A program made the translations under genes and the position numbers. DNA of 64,000 nucleotides, from the NCBI RefSeq assembly GCF_900102795.1, contig NZ_FMWG01000001.1, positions 248,001 through 312,000 of the forward strand. Reading direction: 5' to 3'. Each line of letters opens with the position of its first letter. Positions within the stretch are counted from its first letter, which is position 1. Positions 43,395 to 51,683 of the stretch are shown in pieces. The DNA is from Epibacterium ulvae. GTDB lineage: Bacteria > Pseudomonadota > Alphaproteobacteria > Rhodobacterales > Rhodobacteraceae. A model generated the notes under the pieces. That model was not told the DNA's origin. It made no database searches and saw only the letters and a program-made list of their open reading frames with translations.

Positions 43395-46346
43395 TTGCTG
43401 GTTGTAACGGCCTGTCTGTTTCCAATCCTATATCTCACGCTGGAGCTGCCCAAGCGGATCATTAATGATGCCATCGGTTCGCAAACCGGTATGGTTGAGT
43501 TTATGGGGCAAAGCTTTGATCAGCTGACCTTTCTGTGGATGCTGTGTGGCGCTTTCCTGTTATCAGTATTAGCGCATGGGCTTTTGAAAATGCGCATCAA
43601 CACCATGAAGGGTGTTCTCGCTGAGCGGATGCTGCGCCGTTTTAGATATCTGCTGATTGGTCGCGTTCTCCGGTTCCCACAGCCTTATTTCGAACGTGTC
43701 AGCCAGGGTGAGCTGGTATCGATGGTTACCTCTGAGAGCGAACCTATGGGTGGTCTGATGGGCGATGCGGTCAGCCAGCCGGTCTTGCAGGCCGGTCAGA
43801 TGTTGACGATTTTGTACTTTCTGTTTCTGCAAAACATCTGGTTTGGTCTTGCGGCAATTGCCCTGATCCCATTGCAGGGGTGGCTCATTCCGATGCTGCA
43901 GCGACGTATTAACCTGCTGAATAAAAAGCGGATTAAACAGGTGCGTGCGCTTGCGTCTGAAATCGGCGAAAGTGCTGCGGGCGCGTCTACGTTGCGGATC
44001 AATGGGGGATGGCGGTATCGCCTCTCGGTTATAACGGATCGTCTTGGGCGTCTTTATGATATCCGCTTCGAAATCTATCAGAAGAAATTCTTTATGAAGT
44101 TTATCAATAACTTCATAACGCAGCTTACACCTTTTTTCTTCTATTCCGTCGGTGGGTTTCTGGTTTTGCAGGGCAAAGTCTCCCTTGGCGCTTTGGTTGC
44201 GGCACTGGCCGCGTATAAAGACCTTGCCTCACCCTGGAAAGAGTTGCTTGCCTATTACAACCAGACCCAAGATATGAGCCTGCGTTGGGAAATTATTCTA
44301 GAGCGTTTTGCGCCACAAGGTATGGTTCGTAAGGAACTGATGGAAGGTGAGCCCAAAGAATTGATCCGTCTTGACGGTGATGTTGTTTTGGAAAATGTAA
44401 ACGTGCGTGATGGCGACGGGAATCTTGTTCTCGAAGATCTTAATGCGACCCTCCCTAAGGGTGGTGTGGTTGGGATTGCTGCGCCATCTGAAGAAGATCG
44501 CCGAGCCTTGGCGGATCTATTGACACGCGAAGTTCTGCCCACAAATGGGCGCGTCCTGATTGATGGTCATGATCTAAGTGATCTTCATCAAAGTATTATT
44601 TCGGCGCGTGTTGGGCACGCGACGTCGCGTCCTGTTCTGTTTCAGGGATCGTTTGGTGACAATGTCATGATGCCGATGCGAACGCATCCACAAGGTGCTG
44701 GCACAGATCCCACGGCCCATGCGAAATCCCTGAGGGCTGGGAATAGTGGTGATCCTTTCGACACCTCATGGCTAAACCCGGAACTGGCTGGATTTACCAA
44801 CGAGATGGAGCTGAGTAACTGGTGGCTTAAACTTGTCGAAGGCATTGGATCTGATACTGCTCTGTTTCGGCGCGGTGTAGAACAAAAATTTGATATCCTG
44901 CGCCATCCAAAATTGGCAGAACGATTGATTGCCTTACGCCCAACTGTCCAAGCTGCGATACGCGCGGCTTGCAGTGACGAACAGGTCTACTTTTTTGATG
45001 ACGATGCTTATAACCCAGCAATGCCTGTTGCTGAAAACCTGTTGTTTGCCACCGTACGTCAACCTGTGACGATAGATATGGTGCAGAAACAGGTCGCTTT
45101 TTTGGACCGGCTTGTTGCGCTGAAATTAGACGATGATTTGGTGTCTTTGACCCAGGATGTTGTAGATGTTCTGCGTCAGATCTTTGGCTTGGATGGGACC
45201 GACCATCCGCTCTTTCGCAAACTTGGGCTGGATGTCTCTGCTTATGAAGCGGCGTTGGCTTTGGTCGAAAAAACTCGTGAAGGTGGCTCTCACGCGCTGA
45301 CACGAGAAGAGCTTGCGCGTCTGTTGATTGTCCCATTTAGCATTTCAGCAGAACAGATTGGCCCTGCGTTTAGCGAAGAAATGAAAACCCGCATTTTGGG
45401 GTTCCGGCGCAATCATGGAAGTGAATTGCTCGCGGCTCTGGGGCAGGGTTTTACACCGATTCATCCGGATCGTATTGCACCAGGCCTCACAGTTCTGGAA
45501 AACGCTTTGTACGGTAAAATTTCCGACTCTGCAGGAGCCAAGGGAGAAGAGCTTCGTAAGTTGGTTTCTGATATTCTGATCGAACATGGTTTGCGAGACC
45601 TTGTTGTCCAATTGATTTTTGATTTGCCAATTGCAGTTGGTGGTCAGGGTCTGGCGGCGAGTTTTGCCGAACCTTTGGCCTTTTCTCGTGCGACAATTAA
45701 ACGACCTGATATTCTCATTCTGGACAGTGCTATGGCCAGTTATGATCAGGACACACGCGTGGCCGTTCATAAGAACCTGCGTAAGCTGCTGCCCGATACC
45801 ACGCTTGTCTATCTTGGGTCGTCATTTGAGCAACCAGAGGTATTTGATGCTTTCTATGAAATGCGCCAAGGCCGCTTGGTTAGTGATGCGGCAACCGAAA
45901 GTATCAGCGAAGATGGGGCGGGGAGTGCTGATCTGGCACGAAAATTGCGTGCGCTTGAACAGACAGAGCTTTTCTCCGGGTTGAACAGGCGCCAGTTGCG
46001 TCTTTTAGCGTTTGGTGCGCGCTGGTACACGGCAGATGCAGGTCATGTTGTGTTTCGCAAGGATGAAGAAGCGTCTGACGGTGCCTATATGATCCTCGAT
46101 GGGGAAGCAGACTTTTATCTGCCACAGGAAAGTGGCGATGATCGTTTTATTGTGACTTTGGGGGCAGGGCGCTTAGCGGGTGAGCTTGGCTTGATCAGGA
46201 AAGAGCCGCGTGCATTGACGATGATTGCAAAATCAGATCTGACCTGTTTGCGGATTGGTGAAGAAGAGTTTTTTGCTGTTGTTGAGCATGACGCTTCTAC
46301 CGCATTTAAATTATTGCAAGTGGTGGCGGGCTATGTGTCCAGTTGA
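43395..46346 (+). CDS. ABC-exporter-like protein with degenerate nucleotide-binding domain and C-terminal cyclic-nucleotide-binding domain
   Basis: A very large protein (983 residues from the first canonical start, TTG 43395). Residues 1-300 form an exporter-type transmembrane domain. The nucleotide-binding domain is degenerate: the Walker A site reads GIAAPSEEDRRAL (about 360-372) without lysine, the signature is VGGQGLAASF (748-757), Walker B is ILILDSAMASYD with serine where the catalytic glutamate should be, and no H-loop histidine is seen. About 320 residues are inserted between the LFQGSFGDNV Q-loop (415-424) and the signature. Residues about 855-975 are a cyclic-nucleotide-binding domain (FSGLNRRQLRLLAFG, GELGLIRKEPRALTM). 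Protein-like sequence continues upstream to 43278 without a normal start codon, so the true N-terminus is probably earlier. Likely a regulated membrane protein rather than a conventional pump. Confidence 0.8.
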   Translation: MLVVTACLFPILYLTLELPKRIINDAIGSQTGMVEFMGQSFDQLTFLWMLCGAFLLSVLAHGLLKMRINTMKGVLAERMLRRFRYLLIGRVLRFPQPYFERVSQGELVSMVTSESEPMGGLMGDAVSQPVLQAGQMLTILYFLFLQNIWFGLAAIALIPLQGWLIPMLQRRINLLNKKRIKQVRALASEIGESAAGASTLRINGGWRYRLSVITDRLGRLYDIRFEIYQKKFFMKFINNFITQLTPFFFYSVGGFLVLQGKVSLGALVAALAAYKDLASPWKELLAYYNQTQDMSLRWEIILERFAPQGMVRKELMEGEPKELIRLDGDVVLENVNVRDGDGNLVLEDLNATLPKGGVVGIAAPSEEDRRALADLLTREVLPTNGRVLIDGHDLSDLHQSIISARVGHATSRPVLFQGSFGDNVMMPMRTHPQGAGTDPTAHAKSLRAGNSGDPFDTSWLNPELAGFTNEMELSNWWLKLVEGIGSDTALFRRGVEQKFDILRHPKLAERLIALRPTVQAAIRAACSDEQVYFFDDDAYNPAMPVAENLLFATVRQPVTIDMVQKQVAFLDRLVALKLDDDLVSLTQDVVDVLRQIFGLDGTDHPLFRKLGLDVSAYEAALALVEKTREGGSHALTREELARLLIVPFSISAEQIGPAFSEEMKTRILGFRRNHGSELLAALGQGFTPIHPDRIAPGLTVLENALYGKISDSAGAKGEELRKLVSDILIEHGLRDLVVQLIFDLPIAVGGQGLAASFAEPLAFSRATIKRPDILILDSAMASYDQDTRVAVHKNLRKLLPDTTLVYLGSSFEQPEVFDAFYEMRQGRLVSDAATESISEDGAGSADLARKLRALEQTELFSGLNRRQLRLLAFGARWYTADAGHVVFRKDEEASDGAYMILDGEADFYLPQESGDDRFIVTLGAGRLAGELGLIRKEPRALTMIAKSDLTCLRIGEEEFFAVVEHDASTAFKLLQVVAGYVSS

Positions 46347-46636
46347 TTTGGGCTAGGATGCAATTCCTGTACCAGCTCTAGCAATGTCGCAGCATTTTGA
46401 TTGCTTAAACTGTAGTAGATGGTTTTGCCCGATCGGCGTGCATAGACCAGTCCATCGTCTCTTAAACGGGCCAGCATTTGGCTAACGGCTGCTTGGCGTG
46501 CTCCCAGCGCGATCTCTAATTCGCGCACCGAATGTTCGCCATTCATCAAATGGCACAGAAGGGCCAAGCGGCCCTCATGCCCAAAAGTTTTCATAAAAGC
46601 GGCGGCGCGAGGCACATCAATGGGCAATGAAGGCAA
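46331..46636 (-). CDS. ArsR-family transcriptional regulator
   Basis: A 101-residue winged-helix protein with AAAFMKTFGHEGRLALLCHLMNGEHSVRELEIALGARQAAVSQMLARLRDDGLVYARRSGKTIYYSL split over helix-turn-helix and wing, typical of ArsR/SmtB regulators. It lacks the ELCVCDL metal site and cysteine pairs, so it probably does not sense metal through alpha3; redox or sulfide sensing (BigR/SqrR type) is not supported either, as no cysteine pair is present. Its 3' end overlaps the convergent ABC-like gene by 16 bases. Confidence 0.85.
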   Translation of the reverse strand: MPSLPIDVPRAAAFMKTFGHEGRLALLCHLMNGEHSVRELEIALGARQAAVSQMLARLRDDGLVYARRSGKTIYYSLSNQNAATLLELVQELHPSPNQLDT

Positions 46637-46715
46637 GTTAATTGAACTCCGCTTAGAGGGTTGGATATGCCCCCCTTTATGGCTTTAGTGCTGCCGAGTT
46701 GCAAAGTATGTCGTC

Positions 46716-47567
46716 TTACTCAGGGGGCTGTAAGGATTTTCGAATGGCGTATGTGGTTGCGCAGGCGCTTAGGGCGATGTGTGGCAGGCAAAGCAATTCG
46801 GCGAATTGAGGGCCGGTTTTTACAGTGCTCACCAAAGCGCGGCTTTGGAGTGTGAGCGCGCGAAGTTGGGGATTTGGCTCTTCTTCGGTATTCGACAAGA
46901 TGATCAGTGTGTCAGAGCAATTCTGTAGCCAATCGATGATGTGGTAAATGCCTTCGCGGTCGTTGTGCCAATCGCGTTTGGGGTCAGCGAGGGCAAGACC
47001 TTCTGCGAGTGCGGCGCGAATGTCAGGTAATACGTTTGCTGGAACGGCCTCTAGGTCACCAGAAAAAGAGACACAGAGACAAGATGCGCGCAGGTCGGGC
47101 AATGCGCCTAGTAGAGACACGATTGCACTGCTGGAAATGCCCTTTTTAGTGAGCAGGTCTGCAATCAATTTGAGATCTGCCTCAAGCAGGTTCAGGATCT
47201 GACGCAAGCGTAACATGAGTGCGGTGTCTGTGACATCTTGTACCGCTGTTCCCCAATTCACAAATTGTGCGTGTTCGGGAGCATTCATTTCGCTGCGTAG
47301 GGCTGCGACCAACGCAGGCACTGGAGTTCCTTTACGGGCCGTTTCTTTGCGCAAAGCGCTAGGGTCTATTGCAACCTCAACCACAGCGCGCCCGATGGCT
47401 GCGGCGCTTTCTGCCGGGATAAGATCACGCGCGCCTTGTGCTTTTGCGATTGCCCCTAATACCAAAAGCATTGCACGGACTTCAGCGCTGTCTGAGAACA
47501 ACCGACCTGCATCGCCAGGTGATACGAGTGAGCCATAGAGCTGGCTGTCAAAAAGCGATGCGGCCAT
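46716..47567 (-). CDS. pcaB: PcaB-like protein (3-carboxy-muconate cycloisomerase homologue), degenerate and short
   Basis: A 283-residue fumarase/aspartase-superfamily protein with ASLFDSQLYGSLVSPGDAGRLFSDSAEVRAML and RKGTPVPALVAALRSEM, as in PcaB. Working PcaB proteins are about 350 to 450 residues and carry the signature GSSxMPxKxNP. Here that loop is absent: after DWHNDREGIYHIIDWLQ the sequence passes through SNTEEEPNPQL to a short end. The earlier H-GATSQD-type motif reads NWGTAVQDV. It is therefore probably not a functional cycloisomerase, though the reading frame is intact. It lies 48 bases downstream of the pcaD-like gene. Confidence 0.65.
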   Translation of the reverse strand: MAASLFDSQLYGSLVSPGDAGRLFSDSAEVRAMLLVLGAIAKAQGARDLIPAESAAAIGRAVVEVAIDPSALRKETARKGTPVPALVAALRSEMNAPEHAQFVNWGTAVQDVTDTALMLRLRQILNLLEADLKLIADLLTKKGISSSAIVSLLGALPDLRASCLCVSFSGDLEAVPANVLPDIRAALAEGLALADPKRDWHNDREGIYHIIDWLQNCSDTLIILSNTEEEPNPQLRALTLQSRALVSTVKTGPQFAELLCLPHIALSACATTYAIRKSLQPPE

Positions 47568-47615
47568 GGGGTTTCCTTTAAGGATATTGTTTGAGTTGGG
47601 TTTTCATAGCCGAGG

Positions 47616-48416
47616 TTATCTAGCGATGCCAAGATGACCTGTTCGATCAATGAACTCCATTAACAGCTGTGTATAGGTGTCTGGCTGTTCGACGCTGGGC
47701 AAATGCCCTGCGCGGCGTACAATGGCGACGTCGCTGCCTGGAATCAATCCGACAGTTTCACGTACAAGATCTGCTGGGGTCACGCCATCCTCAGTTCCTG
47801 CAATACCAAGTGCAGGAAGGCGGAGTCCGCTTGTTGGGGTGTAAAAGTCAGTGCCAGCGATAGCAGCACAGCTGCCTGCATAGCCATTTTCAGGTTGGCT
47901 TAAAAACATATCTCGCCATGGAGCGATCTCATTTGATTTTAAAAAAGCGCGTGTGAACCAGCGTTTCATAGTGTCTTGTTCCAACGCGCTTACGCCGTGG
48001 CCTAGGACCTGTGCGCTGCGTGTTTCCCACATATCAACCATGCCGAGTTTCGCAGCTGTATTTGACAAGACCATCGCTCTTATCTGGTCAAGCCGCTTGA
48101 TTGCGAGCCCCTGCGCTACCATGCCGCCTAAACCGTGGCCAACAAACAGGCTATCGCGGATATTAAGGTGGTCCAATAAGCGTTCACTGTCGCGCACTAA
48201 ATTGCCCATGCGATAAGGAGGCTCTGGGCAAGAGGATTGCCCATGGCCGCGCATATCATACCGCAGAATTCTAAGTGATTTGGGAAGACGTTCTACGACC
48301 TGTTTCCAAATCCGCAAATCACACCCTAAGCCCTGTGCAAAGACAAGGGTGGGTGCTGTATCGCTGCCTTCAATCACATAGTTTATCTGGACATCACCAA
48401 GATCTGCACGTTGCAT
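47616..48416 (-). CDS. pcaD: PcaD-like alpha/beta hydrolase (3-oxoadipate enol-lactonase homologue) lacking the nucleophile serine
   Basis: A 266-residue alpha/beta hydrolase close to PcaD over its whole length (LVFAQGLGCDLRIWKQV, LRYDMRGHGQS, AMVLSNTAAKLG). The nucleophile elbow, normally GLSxGG, reads GHGLGG (93-98), with glycine 95 in place of serine; the codon GGT could arise from AGT by one change. Acid D210 and histidine H238 are kept. The protein should be unable to form an acyl-serine intermediate. PcaD normally hydrolyses 3-oxoadipate enol-lactone in protocatechuate breakdown; no other pca genes are near apart from the degenerate pcaB-like gene. Confidence 0.75.
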   Translation of the reverse strand: MQRADLGDVQINYVIEGSDTAPTLVFAQGLGCDLRIWKQVVERLPKSLRILRYDMRGHGQSSCPEPPYRMGNLVRDSERLLDHLNIRDSLFVGHGLGGMVAQGLAIKRLDQIRAMVLSNTAAKLGMVDMWETRSAQVLGHGVSALEQDTMKRWFTRAFLKSNEIAPWRDMFLSQPENGYAGSCAAIAGTDFYTPTSGLRLPALGIAGTEDGVTPADLVRETVGLIPGSDVAIVRRAGHLPSVEQPDTYTQLLMEFIDRTGHLGIAR

Positions 48417-48477
48417 GGAAGCGCCTCATATTTATCTTGGCTTACTCCTAGAACGTTCTGTCGGGGGACGCACTATA

Positions 48478-49479
48478 TCATTGTGTGTATCTGCGTTCGC
48501 AGTCAGGGAGGAGGGTGAGCGCTTTCTGAAAGATTTCAGTTGATACATTCCCACCTGTGGCAACCGCAATCACTGCATCTGTTTGTATTGCGGCACCATG
48601 AAAAAGCGCCGCAGCCAATGCGACAGCGCCACCGGGTTCAAGTACGATCTTCAGATGTTGATAGGCCAGAGCCATGGCGCAAAGTGCATCTTCGTCGCTG
48701 ACCACTATGCCAGAGCCAGCCAGCCGTGTGAGAATGGGAAATGTGAGTTGGCCGGGGCGCGGTGTTAATATGGCGTCACAAATCGAACCTGTTAGCTTTG
48801 AATTGCTGGTTACCTCATGCTGTTTCAGTGAGCGGGCCATATCCTCAAAACCTTTTGGCTCCACTGGCCGAACACGCATCTGTGGAGCGCGCTTTTCAAG
48901 CGCCAGAGCGATCCCTGCTGATAAGCCACCACCTCCACAACAAACGAGGACTTCAGCCTCGCGAATGCCAAGCTCTGACGCTTGATCTGCGATTTCTAAT
49001 CCGACTGTACCCTGACCTGCTATAACCTGTGGGTCATCATAGGGCCGTATCAACGTGAGATCGCGCTTTTGGGCAATGGTTTCCCCGACGGCTTCACGGC
49101 TTTCACCACCTGCGCGGTCATAAAGTATGACTTCGGCACCCAATGCGCGGGTGTTGTTTATTTTTAAATCAGGTGCGTCTTTTGGCATGATGATTACGGC
49201 TGGCGCACCAAAGGCTTTTGCCGCAGTTGCGACACCCTGGGCATGGTTGCCGCTGGAATAGGCGAGTACGCCGCGTTTTAACGCATCAGGTTTGAGTGCA
49301 GAAACGGCCGCCCATCCGCCACGAAACTTAAAAGATCCGGTATGCTGTAGGCATTCTGCTTTGACGAGAAGGTGCCGACCGGCGATCATATCCAACATGG
49401 GAGAACATAAGAGCGGCGTTACGCGCGCATGTTGGGAAACACGTTCTGCTGCTGACTGGATCAGAGCAAAACTTGTCAT
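48478..49479 (-). CDS. PLP-dependent threonine/serine dehydratase-like enzyme
   Basis: A 333-residue fold-type II PLP enzyme with HTGSFKFRGG (Schiff-base lysine near 51), AYSSGNHAQGVATAAKAFG, CCGGGGLSAGIALALE (phosphate loop) and VATGGNVSTEIF. It lacks the C-terminal ACT regulatory domain of biosynthetic threonine deaminase, so it is a catabolic threonine/serine dehydratase or hydroxy-amino-acid racemase/dehydratase. It overlaps the hydrolase stop by four bases. Confidence 0.85.
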   Translation of the reverse strand: MTSFALIQSAAERVSQHARVTPLLCSPMLDMIAGRHLLVKAECLQHTGSFKFRGGWAAVSALKPDALKRGVLAYSSGNHAQGVATAAKAFGAPAVIIMPKDAPDLKINNTRALGAEVILYDRAGGESREAVGETIAQKRDLTLIRPYDDPQVIAGQGTVGLEIADQASELGIREAEVLVCCGGGGLSAGIALALEKRAPQMRVRPVEPKGFEDMARSLKQHEVTSNSKLTGSICDAILTPRPGQLTFPILTRLAGSGIVVSDEDALCAMALAYQHLKIVLEPGGAVALAAALFHGAAIQTDAVIAVATGGNVSTEIFQKALTLLPDCERRYTQ

Positions 49480-50306
49480 ATGATTTGCTCCATTACACTG
49501 TGGATCACACGCAATGATGCGGTCTCATCCAAGAAAGGCACATGCCCGCGATCTGCAAGTTCAGCACATACCATGTCTGGTCGCTCAGTCTGCATTTTGG
49601 CAAATGTTGCTGCAGTTAAGATATCTGATTGGCCACCTCTTAGCGCACCAAGAGGAAGATCTGCGAGCATACCAAAGACAGGCCAGAGATCGGGTAGGGG
49701 GCCTGCGCTGGCCTGCTCAATCATCGCATCACGCAGCTTAGGATCATAACGTAAAGTCAGGCCTGTTTCTGTTTGCGTGTAGAATGTCCGAGCTTCCTCT
49801 AACCATCGTTCTGAGGGCACGTTTGAAAAGGCAGGTGTCATTGCGGTCTTAAGCTGCGCAGCTGCGCTTTCGTGGGTCTTGGCTGTGGGAGGCCGTCCAA
49901 CATACTCCATGATGCGTTGTAGCCCAACGCTTGGGAGATCTGGACCAATATCGTTGAGGATCACACCTGACAATCGGTCTTTAGCGATTGCTGCAAGTGT
50001 CATTGCGATCAATCCACCGCGTGATGTTCCTAATACTGCAGTTTTTGCAAGGGATAGATGATCCAGCAATTCAACGACATCCTGCGCTTCCCGCAAGACA
50101 TTGTAGTTCATGTAATTGCTATCGTATTGCGATGCGCCACGCCCGCGAGAGTCGAGAGTGATCATACGATACTTGTTGGCATGTGGTTCAAAGTATCTGA
50201 AATCAAGGCTGCAACGAGTGAGCCCTGCAAGGCAAAGGATCGGTTTTCCCGTGCCCTGATCTGTGTATGAGAGCGAAAGCCCATCTGAAGTTTTGAAATA
50301 AGGCAT
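49476..50306 (-). CDS. Alpha/beta hydrolase
   Basis: A 276-residue hydrolase with oxyanion region ILCLAGLTRCSLDF, LDSRGRGAS, nucleophile elbow LGTSRGGLIA (Ser 95), an acid residue near GGQSDIL, and catalytic histidine in DRGHVPFLDE. The triad is intact, unlike the pcaD-like neighbour. The ATG at 50306 is preferred because it lies five bases after the HAD gene stop; a start at 50366 is inside that gene. Substrate unknown; possibly an ester or lactone. Confidence 0.83.
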   Translation of the reverse strand: MPYFKTSDGLSLSYTDQGTGKPILCLAGLTRCSLDFRYFEPHANKYRMITLDSRGRGASQYDSNYMNYNVLREAQDVVELLDHLSLAKTAVLGTSRGGLIAMTLAAIAKDRLSGVILNDIGPDLPSVGLQRIMEYVGRPPTAKTHESAAAQLKTAMTPAFSNVPSERWLEEARTFYTQTETGLTLRYDPKLRDAMIEQASAGPLPDLWPVFGMLADLPLGALRGGQSDILTAATFAKMQTERPDMVCAELADRGHVPFLDETASLRVIHSVMEQII

Positions 50307-50311
50307 ATCTG

Positions 50312-50992
50312 TTAACGCAGGTCTGGAATTGTTGTCAGGTCGGTAAGAATATGATGTGGCCTCCAAGGCAGGCGGTCTATTGGTTCTGCGCTCCGATTAA
50401 CCCAAGCGGTGGTGAACCCATATCCGGTGGCACAACCAGCATCCCAACCATTTGAGGAAACAAACAGGACGTCTTGTTTTGTGCAGCCAAAATACGCCTC
50501 AACCAAATCGTAGACACGGGCATCAGGTTTGAACACGCCCACAGTGTCTACGGAGAGAAGAGCGTCCAAATGATGTGCAATGCCAGCAGAGCGTGATGCT
50601 GCGTCCAGCATTTTCATGGAGCCGTTGGAGAGGATTGCAGTTTTATGCCCTTGTGTTTTGAGTGTTTCCAAAAGCGCAGGAACCTCAGGATAAGCCTGTA
50701 GATGCCAATAAAGATCCAAAAGCCTCTTTCTAAGTGCGGTGTCGTCTGCAAGTCCGGTTGCTTCTAGCGCCCAATCCAGCCCATTTTCAGTCACCTCCCA
50801 GAAATCGGTATGGGCGTGTGTCACCGCGCGTAACCAAGTGTATTGTAACTGTTTGGTTCGCCAATGTTGTGCTAGATCACGCCAGATATCTTGCAGTTCC
50901 GGAAAATCGGACTCTCTTGCGGCTTGTCTTGCTGCGGCTGTCACATCAAACAGCGTACCATAGGCATCAAAGACGTAGGTCGAAAATGACAT
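50312..50992 (-). CDS. Haloacid dehalogenase, type II
   Basis: A 226-residue HAD-superfamily enzyme starting MSFSTYVFDAYGTLFDV (nucleophile Asp in VFDAYGT), with AILSNGSMKMLDA (motif II serine), KPDARVYDL (lysine motif) and FVSSNGWDAGCATGYGF, the pattern of L-2-haloacid dehalogenase. It hydrolyses 2-haloalkanoic acids to 2-hydroxy acids with inversion. Start 50992 fits the family N-terminus; 51010 adds six residues. Confidence 0.87.
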   Translation of the reverse strand: MSFSTYVFDAYGTLFDVTAAARQAARESDFPELQDIWRDLAQHWRTKQLQYTWLRAVTHAHTDFWEVTENGLDWALEATGLADDTALRKRLLDLYWHLQAYPEVPALLETLKTQGHKTAILSNGSMKMLDAASRSAGIAHHLDALLSVDTVGVFKPDARVYDLVEAYFGCTKQDVLFVSSNGWDAGCATGYGFTTAWVNRSAEPIDRLPWRPHHILTDLTTIPDLR

Positions 50993-51171
50993 TAAACGCG
51001 CCTCCAACAACTATGCTTGCACACGAAAAGTCAGCATGAAGGGTGAAAGTACACCCGTGTTACTTTGAGAATACAATGTGTTTTCTATAAGAATACGATC
51101 ACTTTGCTTTACAAGGCGTTGTGCTCCGCTAGTGTGTCTCTTTAGCACTCATGGATCTGAACGGAGCAAGG

Positions 51172-51600
51172 ATGACTGAAGTCAAAAACGGGGATACGGT
51201 TCGTATCCATTACACAGGCAAACTGACTGATCAGTCAGTCTTTGATAGTTCAGAAGGGCGTGAGCCGCTTGAATTCACAGTGGGCGCGGGCCAGGTCATT
51301 GCAGGCATGGACGCAGGCATGATTGGGATGGCTGTCGGAGACAAAAAGGTATTGGAAATTCCGGCCATGGAGGCCTACGGGCCGATCAATCCAGAGGCAC
51401 GCCAGGCAATTCCGCGTGAAAATGTTCCCGCGGATATTCCACTTGAAGTTGGCATTCAGTTGCAGATGCAAACTCCAGATGGGCAGGCATTGCCGGTTAC
51501 CGTAGTCGAGATTTCAGAAGAGAGTGTTACGCTCGATGCAAATCATTTCTTGGCGGGCAAAGACCTGATTTTTGATGTCGAGCTTGTGTCAATCGATTGA
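51172..51600 (+). CDS. FKBP-type peptidyl-prolyl cis-trans isomerase (SlyD-like)
   Basis: A 142-residue protein starting MTEVKNGDTVRIHYTGKLTDQSVFDSS with an FKBP domain interrupted by an insert-in-flap chaperone region (YGPINPEARQAIPRENVPAD and on), as in SlyD. It lacks SlyD's histidine-rich metal-binding tail. It assists folding in the cytoplasm. ATG 51172 has GGAG 5 bases upstream. Confidence 0.88.
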   Translation: MTEVKNGDTVRIHYTGKLTDQSVFDSSEGREPLEFTVGAGQVIAGMDAGMIGMAVGDKKVLEIPAMEAYGPINPEARQAIPRENVPADIPLEVGIQLQMQTPDGQALPVTVVEISEESVTLDANHFLAGKDLIFDVELVSID

Positions 51601-51631
51601 ATTGAGACAAAAATAGGTCTTGTATCGATTT

Positions 51632-51662
51632 GCTTGGCACCACTTTTGGGGTGCCAAGCTTT
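51632..51662. terminator. Terminator between the convergent FKBP gene and fabI
   Basis: GCTTGGCACC (51632-51641) pairs with GGTGCCAAGC (51650-51659), then TTT on the plus strand. The strong 10-bp stem between convergent genes supports a bidirectional terminator. Confidence 0.65.
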
Positions 51663-51683
51663 GAACAGGTAAGAATACTGGGA

